Assembly: GCA_023444445.1 (NCBI GenBank) | Contig: JAEXMK010000188.1 | Span: 1-64,000, forward strand | Length of the DNA: 64,000 nt | Direction: 5' to 3' | Source: Pseudomonadota bacterium | GTDB taxonomy: Bacteria; Pseudomonadota; Alphaproteobacteria; Rhizobiales; Rhizobiaceae | In this document: positions 47,133-55,131 of the stretch, in pieces | Layout of the letters: the number at the start of each line of letters is the position of its first letter | Numbering within the stretch: position 1 is the first letter of the stretch | Notes under the pieces: model-generated | The model's database searches: none | The model's input: the letters and a program-made list of their open reading frames with translations, nothing else | Told to the model about the DNA's origin: nothing | Program-made: the position numbers and the translations under genes

Positions 47133-47845
47133 CCCCGCGTCTCCCGGCCCTCCTCCTCCCGCTTGCCCTGCTTGCCGGCTGCCAGAACAACCAGACCCTG
47201 AAGGAAATCGGCAACGCGCCCGCGATGAGCCCGATCGGCAGCGGTCTGCAATTCAGCCAGACGCCGCAGATGGGCATGTATCCCAAGCAGCCAAAGCACA
47301 TGGCCAGCGGCTATTCGCTGTGGAGCGACAGCCAGGGTGCGCTGTTCAAGGACCTGCGCGCGCTGAACATCGGCGACATCCTGACCGTCAACATCCAGAT
47401 CAACGACAAGGCCGATTTCGACAACGAAACCGAGCGTAACCGCACCAATTCCAGCGGTTTGAACTGGAAGGCCAAAGCGCAGATCCTTGGGTGGACGCCG
47501 GACGCGGATTCCAACATCAAATACGGCTCCGACACCGACACCCAGGCCAAGGGCAAGACCAAGCGCTCCGAAAAGCTGACACTTATGGTGGCTGCCGTCG
47601 TGACCGGCATTCTCGAAAACGGCAACCTCATCATCAGCGGCTCGCAGGAAGTGCGTGTGAACCATGAAATCCGCATCCTCAACGTCGGCGGTATCGTCCG
47701 GCCGCAGGATGTGGATGCTCAGAACATGATCTCCTATGAGCGCATCGCCGAAGCGCGCATCTCCTACGGCGGTCGCGGCCGTCTGACGGAAGTGCAGCAG
47801 CCTCCGGTCGGGCAGCAGGTCGTCGACCTGTTCTCGCCGCTCTGA
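47129..47845 (+). CDS. flgH: flagellar L-ring lipoprotein FlgH
   Basis: 238 aa outer-membrane ring protein. The lipoprotein signal is MTPRLPALLLPLALLAG then Cys (lipobox LAGC). Family core: SLWSDSQGALFKDLRALNIG, DILTVNIQINDKADFDNETE and GSQEVRVNHEIRILNVGGIV. Overlaps motE by four bases. Confidence 0.96.
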   Translation: MTPRLPALLLPLALLAGCQNNQTLKEIGNAPAMSPIGSGLQFSQTPQMGMYPKQPKHMASGYSLWSDSQGALFKDLRALNIGDILTVNIQINDKADFDNETERNRTNSSGLNWKAKAQILGWTPDADSNIKYGSDTDTQAKGKTKRSEKLTLMVAAVVTGILENGNLIISGSQEVRVNHEIRILNVGGIVRPQDVDAQNMISYERIAEARISYGGRGRLTEVQQPPVGQQVVDLFSPL

Positions 47846-47872
47846 CGCCGGCACACGGGAACGGACTGACCC

Positions 47873-48373
47873 ATGGAAAACGAACAGGCAGAGGGCAAGA
47901 AGAAATCCTCCCCTCTGGTCATGACCATCGCAGGCGTTGCTATCCTCACCTTGCTCGGTGCGGGCGGCGGCTGGCTCGTGGGTGGCATGATCGCCCCGAA
48001 AGTCGCCGCAACGGAGGCCCATGCCACCGCTGCAGCCGGCGGCCATGGTGAGAAGAAGGGCGAAGGCATCGAGAAGATCTCGGCCGAAGCCAACGGTATC
48101 GTCCAACTCGATCCCATCACCACCAATCTCGCTTACCCTTCTACCAACTGGGTGCGGCTGGAAGTGGCGCTGATGTTCAAGGGGCCGGTGGAGGTCGGGC
48201 TGGCGGAGGATATCCACCAGGATATCATGGCCTATGTCCGCACGGTTTCCCTACAGCAGCTGGAAGGGCCGCGCGGCTTTCAATATCTTAAGGATGACAT
48301 TCAGGAACGAGTTGACCTGCGCTCTCAAGGGCGCGTATCCAAGGTCATGTTCCGGACCTTTGTGATCGAATGA
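47873..48373 (+). CDS. fliL: flagellar basal-body protein FliL
   Basis: 166 aa. One N-terminal membrane helix (VMTIAGVAILTLLGAGGGWLVGG). The periplasmic domain ends with DIHQDIMAYVRTVSLQQLEG, a DDIQERVDLRSQ segment and KVMFRTFVIE, the FliL C-terminal pattern. Stabilises or recruits stators. The start of fliP overlaps its last codons by four bases. Confidence 0.93.
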   Translation: MENEQAEGKKKSSPLVMTIAGVAILTLLGAGGGWLVGGMIAPKVAATEAHATAAAGGHGEKKGEGIEKISAEANGIVQLDPITTNLAYPSTNWVRLEVALMFKGPVEVGLAEDIHQDIMAYVRTVSLQQLEGPRGFQYLKDDIQERVDLRSQGRVSKVMFRTFVIE

Positions 48374-49107
48374 TTCGATTTCTTATAACTATCGCCGTTC
48401 TCCTTGCCTTGCCGGGTCTTGCCAATGCCCAGCAATTTCCGACTGATCTGTTCAACACGCAGATAGACGGTTCCGTTGCGGCGTGGATCATCCGCACTTT
48501 CGGTCTTTTGACGGTTCTCTCCGTCGCACCGGGCATCCTGATCATGGTCACGAGCTTTCCGCGCTTCGTGATCGCCTTTTCGATACTGCGGTCCGGCATG
48601 GGGCTCGCCTCGACCCCATCCAACATGATCCTGCTGTCGATGGCGATGTTCATGACCTTCTACGTCATGTCGCCCACCTTCGACAAAGCCTGGACCGATG
48701 GCGTGCAGCCGCTTTTGCAGAACCAGATCAACGAACAGCAGGCCATAGGGCGCATTGCGGAACCCTTCCGCACCTTCATGAACGCCAATACGCGTGACAA
48801 GGATCTGAAGCTGTTCGTCGATATTGCCCGCGAACGCGGACAGGAAGTGATGACGGACAACGTCGTCGACTATCGCGTGCTGGTTCCCGCCTTCATGCTG
48901 TCTGAAATCCGCCGCGGCTTCGAGATCGGTTTCCTCATCATCCTGCCGTTTCTGGTCATAGATTTGATCGTCGCCACCATCACCATGGCCATGGGCATGA
49001 TGATGCTGCCGCCAACCTCCATCTCCCTGCCGTTCAAGATCCTGTTCTTTGTGCTGATCGACGGCTGGAACCTGCTTGTCGGCAGTCTCGTCAGATCGTT
49101 CAACTGA
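48370..49107 (+). CDS. fliP: flagellar export gate protein FliP
   Basis: 245 aa, with a cleavable signal (FLITIAVLLALPGLANAQ), then the gate helices: TVLSVAPGILIMVTSFPRFV, IAFSILRSGMGLASTPSNMI, and the C-terminal PAFMLSEIRRGFEIGFLIIL and MGMMMLPPTSISLPFKILFF. Completes the FliPQR gate with the fliQ/fliR products of the other operon. Confidence 0.97.
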   Translation: MIRFLITIAVLLALPGLANAQQFPTDLFNTQIDGSVAAWIIRTFGLLTVLSVAPGILIMVTSFPRFVIAFSILRSGMGLASTPSNMILLSMAMFMTFYVMSPTFDKAWTDGVQPLLQNQINEQQAIGRIAEPFRTFMNANTRDKDLKLFVDIARERGQEVMTDNVVDYRVLVPAFMLSEIRRGFEIGFLIILPFLVIDLIVATITMAMGMMMLPPTSISLPFKILFFVLIDGWNLLVGSLVRSFN

Positions 49108-49149
49108 CGGGCACTCGTGCCGGATTGACACCCATTAACCTTGTTTTTT

Positions 49150-49180
49150 AACCCCGTACGCCGAAGGCCGCGGGGTTTTT
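49150..49180 (+). terminator. rho-independent terminator after fliP
   Basis: AACCCCG (49150-49156) pairs with CGGGGTT (49171-49177); the inner loop has a further GCC-gaa-GGC pairing, and a T-run (49176-49180) follows. It closes the flgB-fliP operon 42 bases after the fliP stop. Confidence 0.85.
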
Positions 49181-49234
49181 GCTTATTGATGCTTTATTTA
49201 CCATTTTTACTAGCCATTGGCTAACTATATTCAT

Positions 49235-49276
49235 AAATAAAAAAGTTACCATTTAAGTAAATAAAAAAGTAACCAT
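49235..49276. repeat. 24-bp tandem direct repeat upstream of flaA
   Basis: AAATAAAAAAGTTACCAT (49235-49252) recurs as AAATAAAAAAGTAACCAT (49259-49276): 17 of 18 bases identical, exactly 24 bp apart. It lies about 205-245 bases before the flaA ATG in otherwise AT-rich DNA. It could be a pair of activator sites. No such repeat is seen before flaB or flaC. Confidence 0.6.
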
Positions 49277-49414
49277 AAGTATCCTCCAATATTTCTTAAT
49301 GCTCAAATTAATAATTGCGCAATTTTTCCCTGCGAAGTTCTGACTACACGCAGCGGGTTTGGTTTCCGAAACTAAGAATTTCTGGACCGAGTGGCATGAA
49401 GCCGAAACGTTGCG

Positions 49415-49473
49415 ACCGGTAATACACAAACCCGGTATGTCCCCACTCCAGTATCTCGTAAAAACAAGGGACA
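49415..49473 (+). promoter_or_regulatory. flaA leader: two-hairpin element covering the ribosome site
   Basis: P1: ACCGG (49415-49419) pairs with CCGGT (49432-49436). P2: TGTCCC (49438-49443) pairs with GGGACA (49468-49473), which contains the Shine-Dalgarno AAGGG (49466-49470). The box CCCGGTATGTCCC (49431-49443) is shared with flaB and flaC. The P2 loop is 24 bases here. Regulation by FlbT/FlaF is inference. Confidence 0.6.
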
Positions 49474-49481
49474 CATTTATT

Positions 49482-50402
49482 ATGGCAAGCATTCTGACCA
49501 ACAACAACGCAATGGCCGCCCTGTCGACGCTGCGTTCGATCGCTTCCGACCTGTCGACCACGCAGGACCGCATTTCTTCCGGCCTGAAGGTTGGCTCGGC
49601 TTCGGACAACGCTGCTTACTGGTCGATCGCGACCACCATGCGTTCCGACAACAAGGCTCTCGGCGCCGTTTCCGACGCGCTGGGCATGGGCGCCGCCAAG
49701 GTTGACACTGCCTCTGCCGGTATGGACGCTGCCATCAAGGTCGTTACCGACATCAAGGCCAAGGTCGTTGCCGCCAAAGAACAGGGCGTTGACAAGACGA
49801 AGATTCAGGAAGAAGTCTCTCAGCTTCTCGACCAGCTGAAGTCGATCGGCACGAGCGCTTCCTTCAACGGCGAAAACTGGCTCGTTTCCACCGCCAACGC
49901 GACCAAGACGGTTGTTTCCGGCTTCGTTCGTGACTCAGGCGGCACTGTAAGCGTCAAGACGACGGACTACGCGCTCGATGCCAACTCCATGCTTTACACG
50001 GAAGCTACGCCCGGCACGATCGACGCTAACTCCGGTATCCTGAACGCTACCGGTGCAACGACGACTGTTGGCGCCAAGACCTACACGCAGATTTCTGTTC
50101 TCGACATGAACGTCGGCACCGACGATCTCGACAACGCTCTCTACTCCGTTGAAACCGCCCTGACCAAGATGACCAGCGCCGGCGCCAAGCTCGGTTCGCT
50201 GTCTGCACGTATCGACCTGCAGACCGACTTCGCCAGCAAGCTGTCCGACACCATCGAAAAGGGCGTTGGCCGTCTCGTCGACGCTGACATGAACGAAGAG
50301 TCCACCAAGCTCAAGGCTCTCCAGACGCAGCAGCAGCTGGCAATCCAGGCTCTGTCGATCGCCAACAGCGACTCGCAGAACATCCTGTCGCTGTTCCGCT
50401 AA
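49482..50402 (+). CDS. flaA: flagellin FlaA
   Basis: 306 aa from ATG 49482 (MASILTNNNAMAALSTL) with AAGGG upstream; the longer frame from 49359 is leader. D0/D1 ends: NAAYWSIATTMRSDNKALGA and LVDADMNEESTKLKALQTQQ. The central domain is short, as in rhizobial flagellins. In A. tumefaciens FlaA is the principal filament protein; the position first after fliP supports this name. Own promoter region (49181-49414) and own terminator. Confidence 0.95.
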   Translation: MASILTNNNAMAALSTLRSIASDLSTTQDRISSGLKVGSASDNAAYWSIATTMRSDNKALGAVSDALGMGAAKVDTASAGMDAAIKVVTDIKAKVVAAKEQGVDKTKIQEEVSQLLDQLKSIGTSASFNGENWLVSTANATKTVVSGFVRDSGGTVSVKTTDYALDANSMLYTEATPGTIDANSGILNATGATTTVGAKTYTQISVLDMNVGTDDLDNALYSVETALTKMTSAGAKLGSLSARIDLQTDFASKLSDTIEKGVGRLVDADMNEESTKLKALQTQQQLAIQALSIANSDSQNILSLFR

Positions 50403-50532
50403 GAACTGAACTTCTCATAGCCCTTCGGGGCTGGGGGACACATTTCTTCCCACAGGCAATCGGGGGCTGACCGAACGCAGACTGGGATAGAAAGCATAAA
50501 GGTCCGAAAGGCTGAATCGGACTGAATGCATA

Positions 50533-50575
50533 ATAAGGCCGCATCCGGAAACGGGTGCGGCCTTATCTTTTTTTT
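50533..50575 (+). terminator. rho-independent terminator of flaA
   Basis: ATAAGGCCGCA (50533-50543) pairs perfectly with TGCGGCCTTAT (50556-50566), 11 bp, followed by C and eight T (50568-50575). A smaller hairpin AGCCC-TTCG-GGGCT (50420-50433) lies just after the flaA stop. Confidence 0.93.
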
Positions 50576-50590
50576 AAACTTTTGGGGTTA

Positions 50591-50606
50591 CGCGCGCGTG
50601 CGCGCG
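50591..50606. other. 16-bp alternating CG/GC tract between flaA and flaB
   Basis: CGCGCGCGTGCGCGCG is a pure alternating pyrimidine-purine run, also able to form a CGCGCG hairpin. It lies between the flaA terminator and the flaB promoter block. Such tracts can adopt Z-DNA under supercoiling; whether it matters here is unknown. Confidence 0.5.
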
Positions 50607-50658
50607 AAGGTTGCATATTTAATTTGTCCGGGGCTGAATTTCTTTCCCCGCTTATCAA

Positions 50659-50736
50659 TTCATTAACCAAACCCGCGTTACCTAATGCTCATCGAAACGG
50701 CGAGCTAACGTTAAAAATCAGCCAGTTAGCAGGCAT
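50659..50736 (+). promoter_or_regulatory. flaB upstream block shared with flaC
   Basis: TTCATTAACCAAA (50659-50671), CATCGAAACG (50690-50699) and GTTAGCAGGCAT (50725-50736) recur in the same order and nearly the same spacing before flaC (51866-51942). These are the likely promoter and activator sites of these flagellin genes; the actual start point is not visible. Confidence 0.6.
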
Positions 50737-50750
50737 GATGCTGTGCGCCG

Positions 50751-50801
50751 TTCCCCGGTGAAACCGGAATGTCCCTTCTTTAATCAGCCATTCAAGGGGC
50801 A
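50751..50801 (+). promoter_or_regulatory. flaB leader: two-hairpin element covering the ribosome site
   Basis: P1: TTCC-cc-GG (50751-50758) pairs with CCGGAA (50764-50769), loop TGAAA. P2: TGTCCCTT (50770-50777) pairs with AAGGGGCA (50794-50801), 8 bp with one G-U, 16-base loop, covering the Shine-Dalgarno AAGGGG. P1 and P2 abut without a gap, so they could stack. Box CCGGAATGTCCCTTC is identical in flaC. Confidence 0.65.
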
Positions 50802-50808
50802 CACTACC

Positions 50809-51771
50809 ATGACGAGCATTATCACGAATGTCGCAGCAATGTCTGCGCTCCAGACCCTGCGCTCTATCGGCCAGAACATGGAAACCACCCAGGCCCACGT
50901 TTCCTCCGGCCTTCGCGTTGGCGACGCTTCTGACAACGCTGCCTACTGGTCGATCGCAACCACCATGCGCTCCGACAACATGGCTCTCTCTTCCGTTTCC
51001 GACGCTCTCGGCCTCGGCGCCGCCAAGGTAGACACCGCCGCTGCCGGTATGAACTCGGCAATCGACGTCGTAAAAGAAATCAAGGCCAAGCTGGTAACTG
51101 CAACTGAAGAAGGCGTTGACCGCTCCAAGGTTCAGGAAGAAATCGGCCAGTTGCAGAAGCAGCTCGCATCCATCGCACAGGGCGCTTCCTTCTACGGCGA
51201 AAACTGGCTTGTTGGCGCGTCGACTCTCGGCGCAGCAACGCCTGGTACCGACCCGGACAAGTCGGTCGTTGCCGGTTTCGTTCGCTCTTCCGGTGGCGCC
51301 GTTAACGTCACGACCACGAAATACGCGCTTGACAGCAGCGCAACCGGCAACACCCTGTTTGGCGCCGTCGACTCCGCAGGCGTTCCCGACACGACGGGCA
51401 TTCTCGGTACGGTCGGCACGTTCACGACAGTTGCTGCCCAGTCGGTCTATACGCTTGATATCACCCAGTATGCAGCCGCTGATCGCGCCACCAACATGGC
51501 TGAAGCCCTGACGCTGGTTGAGAACTCGCTGAAGGCAATGACGAGCGCTGCAGCAAAGCTCGGCTCGCTCTCCATGCGTATTGGCCTGCAGGAAGATTTC
51601 GCTTCCAAGCTGTCCGACTCCATCACCAAGGGTGTCGGCCGCCTCGTAGACGCCGACATGAACGAAGAGTCCACCCGCCTCAAGGCCCTGCAGACCCAGC
51701 AGCAGCTCGGCGTTCAGGCCCTGTCTATCGCCAACAGCGACTCGCAGAGCATCCTGACGCTGTTCCGTTAA
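50809..51771 (+). CDS. flaB: flagellin FlaB
   Basis: 320 aa from ATG 50809 (MTSIITNVAAMSALQTLRSI) with AAGGGGC upstream. Conserved D0/D1 ends as in FlaA (NAAYWSIATTMRSDNMALSS; LVDADMNEESTRLKALQTQQ). Secondary filament subunit by analogy with A. tumefaciens. Own promoter block and terminator. Confidence 0.95.
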   Translation: MTSIITNVAAMSALQTLRSIGQNMETTQAHVSSGLRVGDASDNAAYWSIATTMRSDNMALSSVSDALGLGAAKVDTAAAGMNSAIDVVKEIKAKLVTATEEGVDRSKVQEEIGQLQKQLASIAQGASFYGENWLVGASTLGAATPGTDPDKSVVAGFVRSSGGAVNVTTTKYALDSSATGNTLFGAVDSAGVPDTTGILGTVGTFTTVAAQSVYTLDITQYAAADRATNMAEALTLVENSLKAMTSAAAKLGSLSMRIGLQEDFASKLSDSITKGVGRLVDADMNEESTRLKALQTQQQLGVQALSIANSDSQSILTLFR

Positions 51772-51795
51772 TCGGTAGCTTCACTCGAAAAAATC

Positions 51796-51822
51796 AACCG
51801 CGCCGAAAGGCGCGGTTTTTGT
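51796..51822 (+). terminator. rho-independent terminator of flaB
   Basis: AACCGCGCC (51796-51804) pairs with GGCGCGGTT (51809-51817) around a GAAA tetraloop, followed by a T-rich stretch, 25 bases after the flaB stop. Confidence 0.92.
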
Positions 51823-51865
51823 TTGTTCAATGATCTGCGAAATTAAGAACTTTTATGATTAAGAG

Positions 51866-51942
51866 TTCATTAACCAAATCACGGCTAAATCAGCGCATCG
51901 AAACGACTCGTTAACCAAGACGAAAAAGAGGTTAACAGGCAT
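51866..51942 (+). promoter_or_regulatory. flaC upstream block shared with flaB
   Basis: TTCATTAACCAAA (51866-51878), CATCGAAACG (51896-51905) and GTTAACAGGCAT (51931-51942) match the flaB block; spacing differs by one base between the first two elements and by none to one between the others. GTTAACC also appears at 51910. Confidence 0.6.
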
Positions 51943-51958
51943 CACGCCGCTGTGTCGT

Positions 51959-52007
51959 TTCCGGCGATCCCGGAATGTCCCTTCCTTTTAGCCAGCTCAA
52001 AGGGGCA
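51959..52007 (+). promoter_or_regulatory. flaC leader: two-hairpin element covering the ribosome site
   Basis: P1: TTCCGG (51959-51964) pairs perfectly with CCGGAA (51970-51975), loop CGATC. P2: TGTCCCTT (51976-51983) pairs with AAGGGGCA (52000-52007), 8 bp with one G-U and a 16-base loop of the same length as in flaB. The helices abut at 51975/51976. The ribosome site AAGGGG is inside P2; ATG follows at 52011. Confidence 0.65.
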
Positions 52008-52010
52008 ATT

Positions 52011-52952
52011 ATGACAAGCATTCTCACAAATGTCGCCGCCATGTCGGCGCTTCAGACGCTGCGTGCCATCAGCGGCCAACTCGAAGAAACCCAATCCAGA
52101 GTGTCTTCAGGCCTGCGGGTCAAAAGTGCGTCCGACAATGCCGCTTACTGGTCGATCGCGACGACGATGCGCTCCGACAACATGGCTCTCTCCGCCGTTC
52201 AGGATGCGCTGGGACTTGGCGCGGCCAAGGTAGATGTCGCTTATTCCGCGATGGAAAGCACCGTCGAAGTCGTCAAGGAGATCAAGTCGAAGATCGTTGC
52301 CGCAACCGAAGAGGGCGTCGACAAGACCAAAATCCAGGAAGAAATCGATCAGCTGAAAAAACAGCTTGAATCAATTGCGCAAGGCGCATCTTTCAGCGGC
52401 GAAAACTGGCTGCTCGGCACAGGCGCAAAGACCGTCGTTTCCGGTTTTGTGCGTGATGGCAGCGGCACCGTCAGTGTGACGAAAACGGATTACACGCTTG
52501 TCGACACTACCGCCGGCACGACAAACGCCAATGTGCTTTTCGGCCTGACCGGTTCACCCGCGACGCTCGACACGACCAAGGGCATCATCGGTCAGCCAGG
52601 CACAGCATCCGGGATTTCCGTATGGGATATCGATCTCAAACTGTTCAATTCTGCAACGCCGCCGACCTATACCATCGGTAATCTTCTCACCGATGTCGAA
52701 ACAGCATTTCAGTCGATCAGCAGCGCGTCGGCCGCTCTCGGTTCGATCAAGATGCGCATTGGTCTCCAGGAAGACTTCGTTTCAAAACTCACCGACTCCA
52801 TCGACAAGGGCATCGGCCGTCTTGTCGATGCGGACATGAACGAAGAGTCGACCAAGCTCAAGGCTCTTCAGACACAGCAGCAACTGGGCATCCAGTCGCT
52901 CTCCATAGCCAATACCAGTTCCGAAAATATCCTGTCGCTATTCCGCCAGTAA
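52011..52952 (+). CDS. flaC: flagellin FlaC
   Basis: 313 aa from ATG 52011 (MTSILTNVAAMSALQTLRAI). Conserved ends NAAYWSIATTMRSDNMALSA and LVDADMNEESTKLKALQTQQ; the central region differs from FlaA and FlaB. Last of the three tandem flagellins, each separately terminated. Confidence 0.95.
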   Translation: MTSILTNVAAMSALQTLRAISGQLEETQSRVSSGLRVKSASDNAAYWSIATTMRSDNMALSAVQDALGLGAAKVDVAYSAMESTVEVVKEIKSKIVAATEEGVDKTKIQEEIDQLKKQLESIAQGASFSGENWLLGTGAKTVVSGFVRDGSGTVSVTKTDYTLVDTTAGTTNANVLFGLTGSPATLDTTKGIIGQPGTASGISVWDIDLKLFNSATPPTYTIGNLLTDVETAFQSISSASAALGSIKMRIGLQEDFVSKLTDSIDKGIGRLVDADMNEESTKLKALQTQQQLGIQSLSIANTSSENILSLFRQ

Positions 52953-53018
52953 GCGGCGCCCGTTGGCTACGGGCGGTTTCGTCCCGCTCTGGCAGCAACA
53001 GAATATTCGGACATGGAG

Positions 53019-53046
53019 ACCGCGCTTCGAAAGAGGCGCGGTTTTC
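53019..53046 (+). terminator. rho-independent terminator of flaC
   Basis: ACCGCGC (53019-53025) pairs with GCGCGGT (53036-53042) with a purine-rich loop, followed by TTTTCC; it resembles the flaB terminator and stands 67 bases after the flaC stop. Confidence 0.7.
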
Positions 53047-53138
53047 CGTTTGCTGACGATTGCCCGGCACGCACATGCACAAACCGATGCAGGCGATCGG
53101 CTCAGCAACCACGTAAACTTTTGAATTTCGGAGAAAAA

Positions 53139-53213
53139 TGGTGCTGCTAGAGAGATTTGAACTCTCGGCCTCTCCCTTACCAAGGGAGTGCTCTACCCCT
53201 GAGCTATAGCAGC
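53139..53213 (-). tRNA. tRNA-Thr (GGT anticodon)
   Basis: On the minus strand the cloverleaf is complete: acceptor GCTGCTA/TAGCAGC, D-arm GCTCAGGGGTAGAGC, anticodon stem CTCCC/GGGAG with loop TTGGTAA (anticodon GGT, reading ACC), T-arm GAGAG-TTCAAAT-CTCTC, discriminator A and encoded CCA (53139-53141). No integrase or duplicated 3' end is nearby. Confidence 0.95.
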
Positions 53214-53368
53214 ATCCGGTGCCGAAGCGTTTGCTTCAGCATCAAGCGTGGCGGCCTATTGCCATAGGTTTTTGACGAGCGCAAGTCGCAAAACGATATT
53301 CTTCATTCAGCGGGGCAAAAAAGCGTTGCCCCTGTTGAAAAATGCATTTTTCAGATATTGCTCATTCT

Positions 53369-53623
53369 ATGAACGAACATCATGACAAACAGGCACAGTC
53401 AGCGGTTTCCGCCGGCGCGTCCACGGAGGCAGCCGATGGCAAGCCGCAGGCGGGGCCGGGCGAAAAGGCGCGCCAGCGCGAGGCGGAGCGCAAGGCGCGG
53501 GCGGCCAAGAAACTGCGTGAAAATCTTTTGAAGCGCAAACAGCAGGTTCGTGCGCGCCGTGCCGGCGAAGAAGACGAGACGATTGGCCTGCCTGCCGCAA
53601 AAACGGACGAATCATCCTCATAG
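53369..53623 (+). CDS. small charged protein upstream of murA
   Basis: 84 aa from ATG 53369 (MNEHHDKQAQSAVSAG); an ATG at 53342 would add nine residues. It is rich in Lys, Arg, Ala and Glu with a central basic helix (EKARQREAERKARAAKKLRE then NLLKRKQQVRARRAGEE). I do not recognise the family. A gene of this size beside murA is common in rhizobia; function unknown. No strong ribosome site is seen. Confidence 0.6.
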   Translation: MNEHHDKQAQSAVSAGASTEAADGKPQAGPGEKARQREAERKARAAKKLRENLLKRKQQVRARRAGEEDETIGLPAAKTDESSS

Positions 53624-53725
53624 ACAATTCATCAGCATAAAATTGAAACGCCGCGGAAACTGGTCTAAGGACACGCCTTTCCGCAAGGCATGATAAGAAA
53701 GGCGGGCACAGGCCCGTAGGGACGC

Positions 53726-55018
53726 ATGGATCGCATCAGAATTACGGGTGGCAACAAACTCAACGGCATCATTCCCATCTCAGGCGCCAAAAACGCCGCC
53801 CTGCCGTTGATGATCGCATCGCTTCTGACCAGCGACACGCTGACGCTTGAAAACGTACCGCATCTGGCGGACGTTGAGCAGCTCATCCGCATTCTCGGCA
53901 ATCACGGCGTCGATATCTCGGTTAACGGCCGCCGCGAAAGCCAGGGCGAAGCCTATTCCCGCACCGTGCATTTCACCTGCCGCACCATTGTCGATACGAC
54001 AGCCCCCTATGAGCTGGTCTCCAAGATGCGCGCAAGCTTCTGGGTCATCGGTCCGTTGCTGGCGCGCGAAGGCCGCGCCCGCGTTTCCCTGCCCGGTGGC
54101 TGCGCCATCGGCACGCGCCCGGTCGACCTGTTCATCGAGGGCCTGCAGGCGCTCGGCGCGACGATGGAGATCGATGGCGGCTACATCAATGCCAGCGCTC
54201 CCAAGGGCGGTCTGATCGGCGCTGTCTACACCTTCCCGAAAGTTTCCGTCGGCGCGACGCATGTGATGCTGATGGCCGCAAGCCTTGCCCGCGGCACCAC
54301 CGTCATCCACAACGCCGCCCGCGAGCCGGAAGTGGTGGATCTCGCGCACTGCCTGATCGCCATGGGCGCGAAGATCGAAGGCGCCGGCACCTCCACCATC
54401 ACCATCGAAGGCGTCACCTCGCTTTCCGGTGCACGCCACCGGGTGCTGCCTGATCGTATCGAGACCGGCACCTATGCCATGGCAGTCGCCATGGCCGGCG
54501 GTGACGTGGTGCTGGAAGGCACACGCGCATCGCTGCTGGACAATGCGCTCGACACGCTGCGGCTTGCCGGCGCGACAATCAGCGAGACGGAGACAGGCCT
54601 GCACGTCGTGCGCAACGGCAACGGCATCCAGCCGGTCGATATCGTCACGGAACCCTTCCCCGGCTTCCCTACCGACCTGCAGGCGCAGTTCATGGCGCTG
54701 ATGACCCGTTCTCAGGGCGTCTCGCACATCACCGAAACCATCTTCGAAAACCGCTTCATGCATGTGCAGGAACTGGCCCGTCTCGGCGCCAAGATTTCCC
54801 TCTCCGGCCAGATGGCACGCATCGAAGGCGTTTCCCGCCTGAAGGGTGCACCCGTCATGGCGACCGATCTGCGCGCTTCCGTGTCGCTGGTCATTGCCGG
54901 CCTGGTGGCGGAAGGCGAAACCATGGTTTCCCGCGTCTATCACCTTGATCGCGGTTTCGAGCGCCTCGAAGAGAAGCTCACGCGTTGCGGCGCGCTGGTC
55001 GAACGCGTCAGCGATTGA
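53726..55018 (+). CDS. murA: UDP-N-acetylglucosamine 1-carboxyvinyltransferase MurA
   Basis: First committed step of peptidoglycan synthesis, 430 aa. N-terminal [20 protein letters not shown] then AKNAALPLM; the active-site Cys is present in [15 protein letters not shown], so the enzyme should be of the fosfomycin-sensitive type. C-terminal [20 protein letters not shown]. Essential housekeeping gene. Confidence 0.97.
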   Translation: MDRIRITGGNKLNGIIPISGAKNAALPLMIASLLTSDTLTLENVPHLADVEQLIRILGNHGVDISVNGRRESQGEAYSRTVHFTCRTIVDTTAPYELVSKMRASFWVIGPLLAREGRARVSLPGGCAIGTRPVDLFIEGLQALGATMEIDGGYINASAPKGGLIGAVYTFPKVSVGATHVMLMAASLARGTTVIHNAAREPEVVDLAHCLIAMGAKIEGAGTSTITIEGVTSLSGARHRVLPDRIETGTYAMAVAMAGGDVVLEGTRASLLDNALDTLRLAGATISETETGLHVVRNGNGIQPVDIVTEPFPGFPTDLQAQFMALMTRSQGVSHITETIFENRFMHVQELARLGAKISLSGQMARIEGVSRLKGAPVMATDLRASVSLVIAGLVAEGETMVSRVYHLDRGFERLEEKLTRCGALVERVSD

Positions 55019-55131
55019 TCCTGTCTTCGCCGCTCATCCGTTTTCTACCCGTTGCAGAGTGAGCCCGGACTGCCTATTTCCAATGTAAGTCATGGAAATA
55101 GCGGTCCGCACCGCAGAAGAAGGAAAAAACG

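Noticed and set aside
47027-48217. 396-aa minus-strand open frame opposite flgH and fliL
   Set aside because: Shadow of two certain genes within an intact operon.
49482-52952. flaA-flaB-flaC as one operon
   Set aside because: Each gene has its own rho-independent terminator and long upstream region, so separate transcripts are more likely.
15329-53000. A virulence-type type III secretion system
   Set aside because: FlhA, FlhB, FliPQR and FliI come with rod, hook, ring and flagellin genes, so this is the flagellar export system; no translocon or effector genes are seen.
53139-53213. tRNA-Thr as an attachment site of an integrated element
   Set aside because: No integrase, no repeated tRNA 3' end and only housekeeping genes or flagellins on both sides.
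53780-54943. 387-aa minus-strand open frame opposite murA
   Set aside because: Antisense to murA; His/Gly/Ala-rich with no motif.
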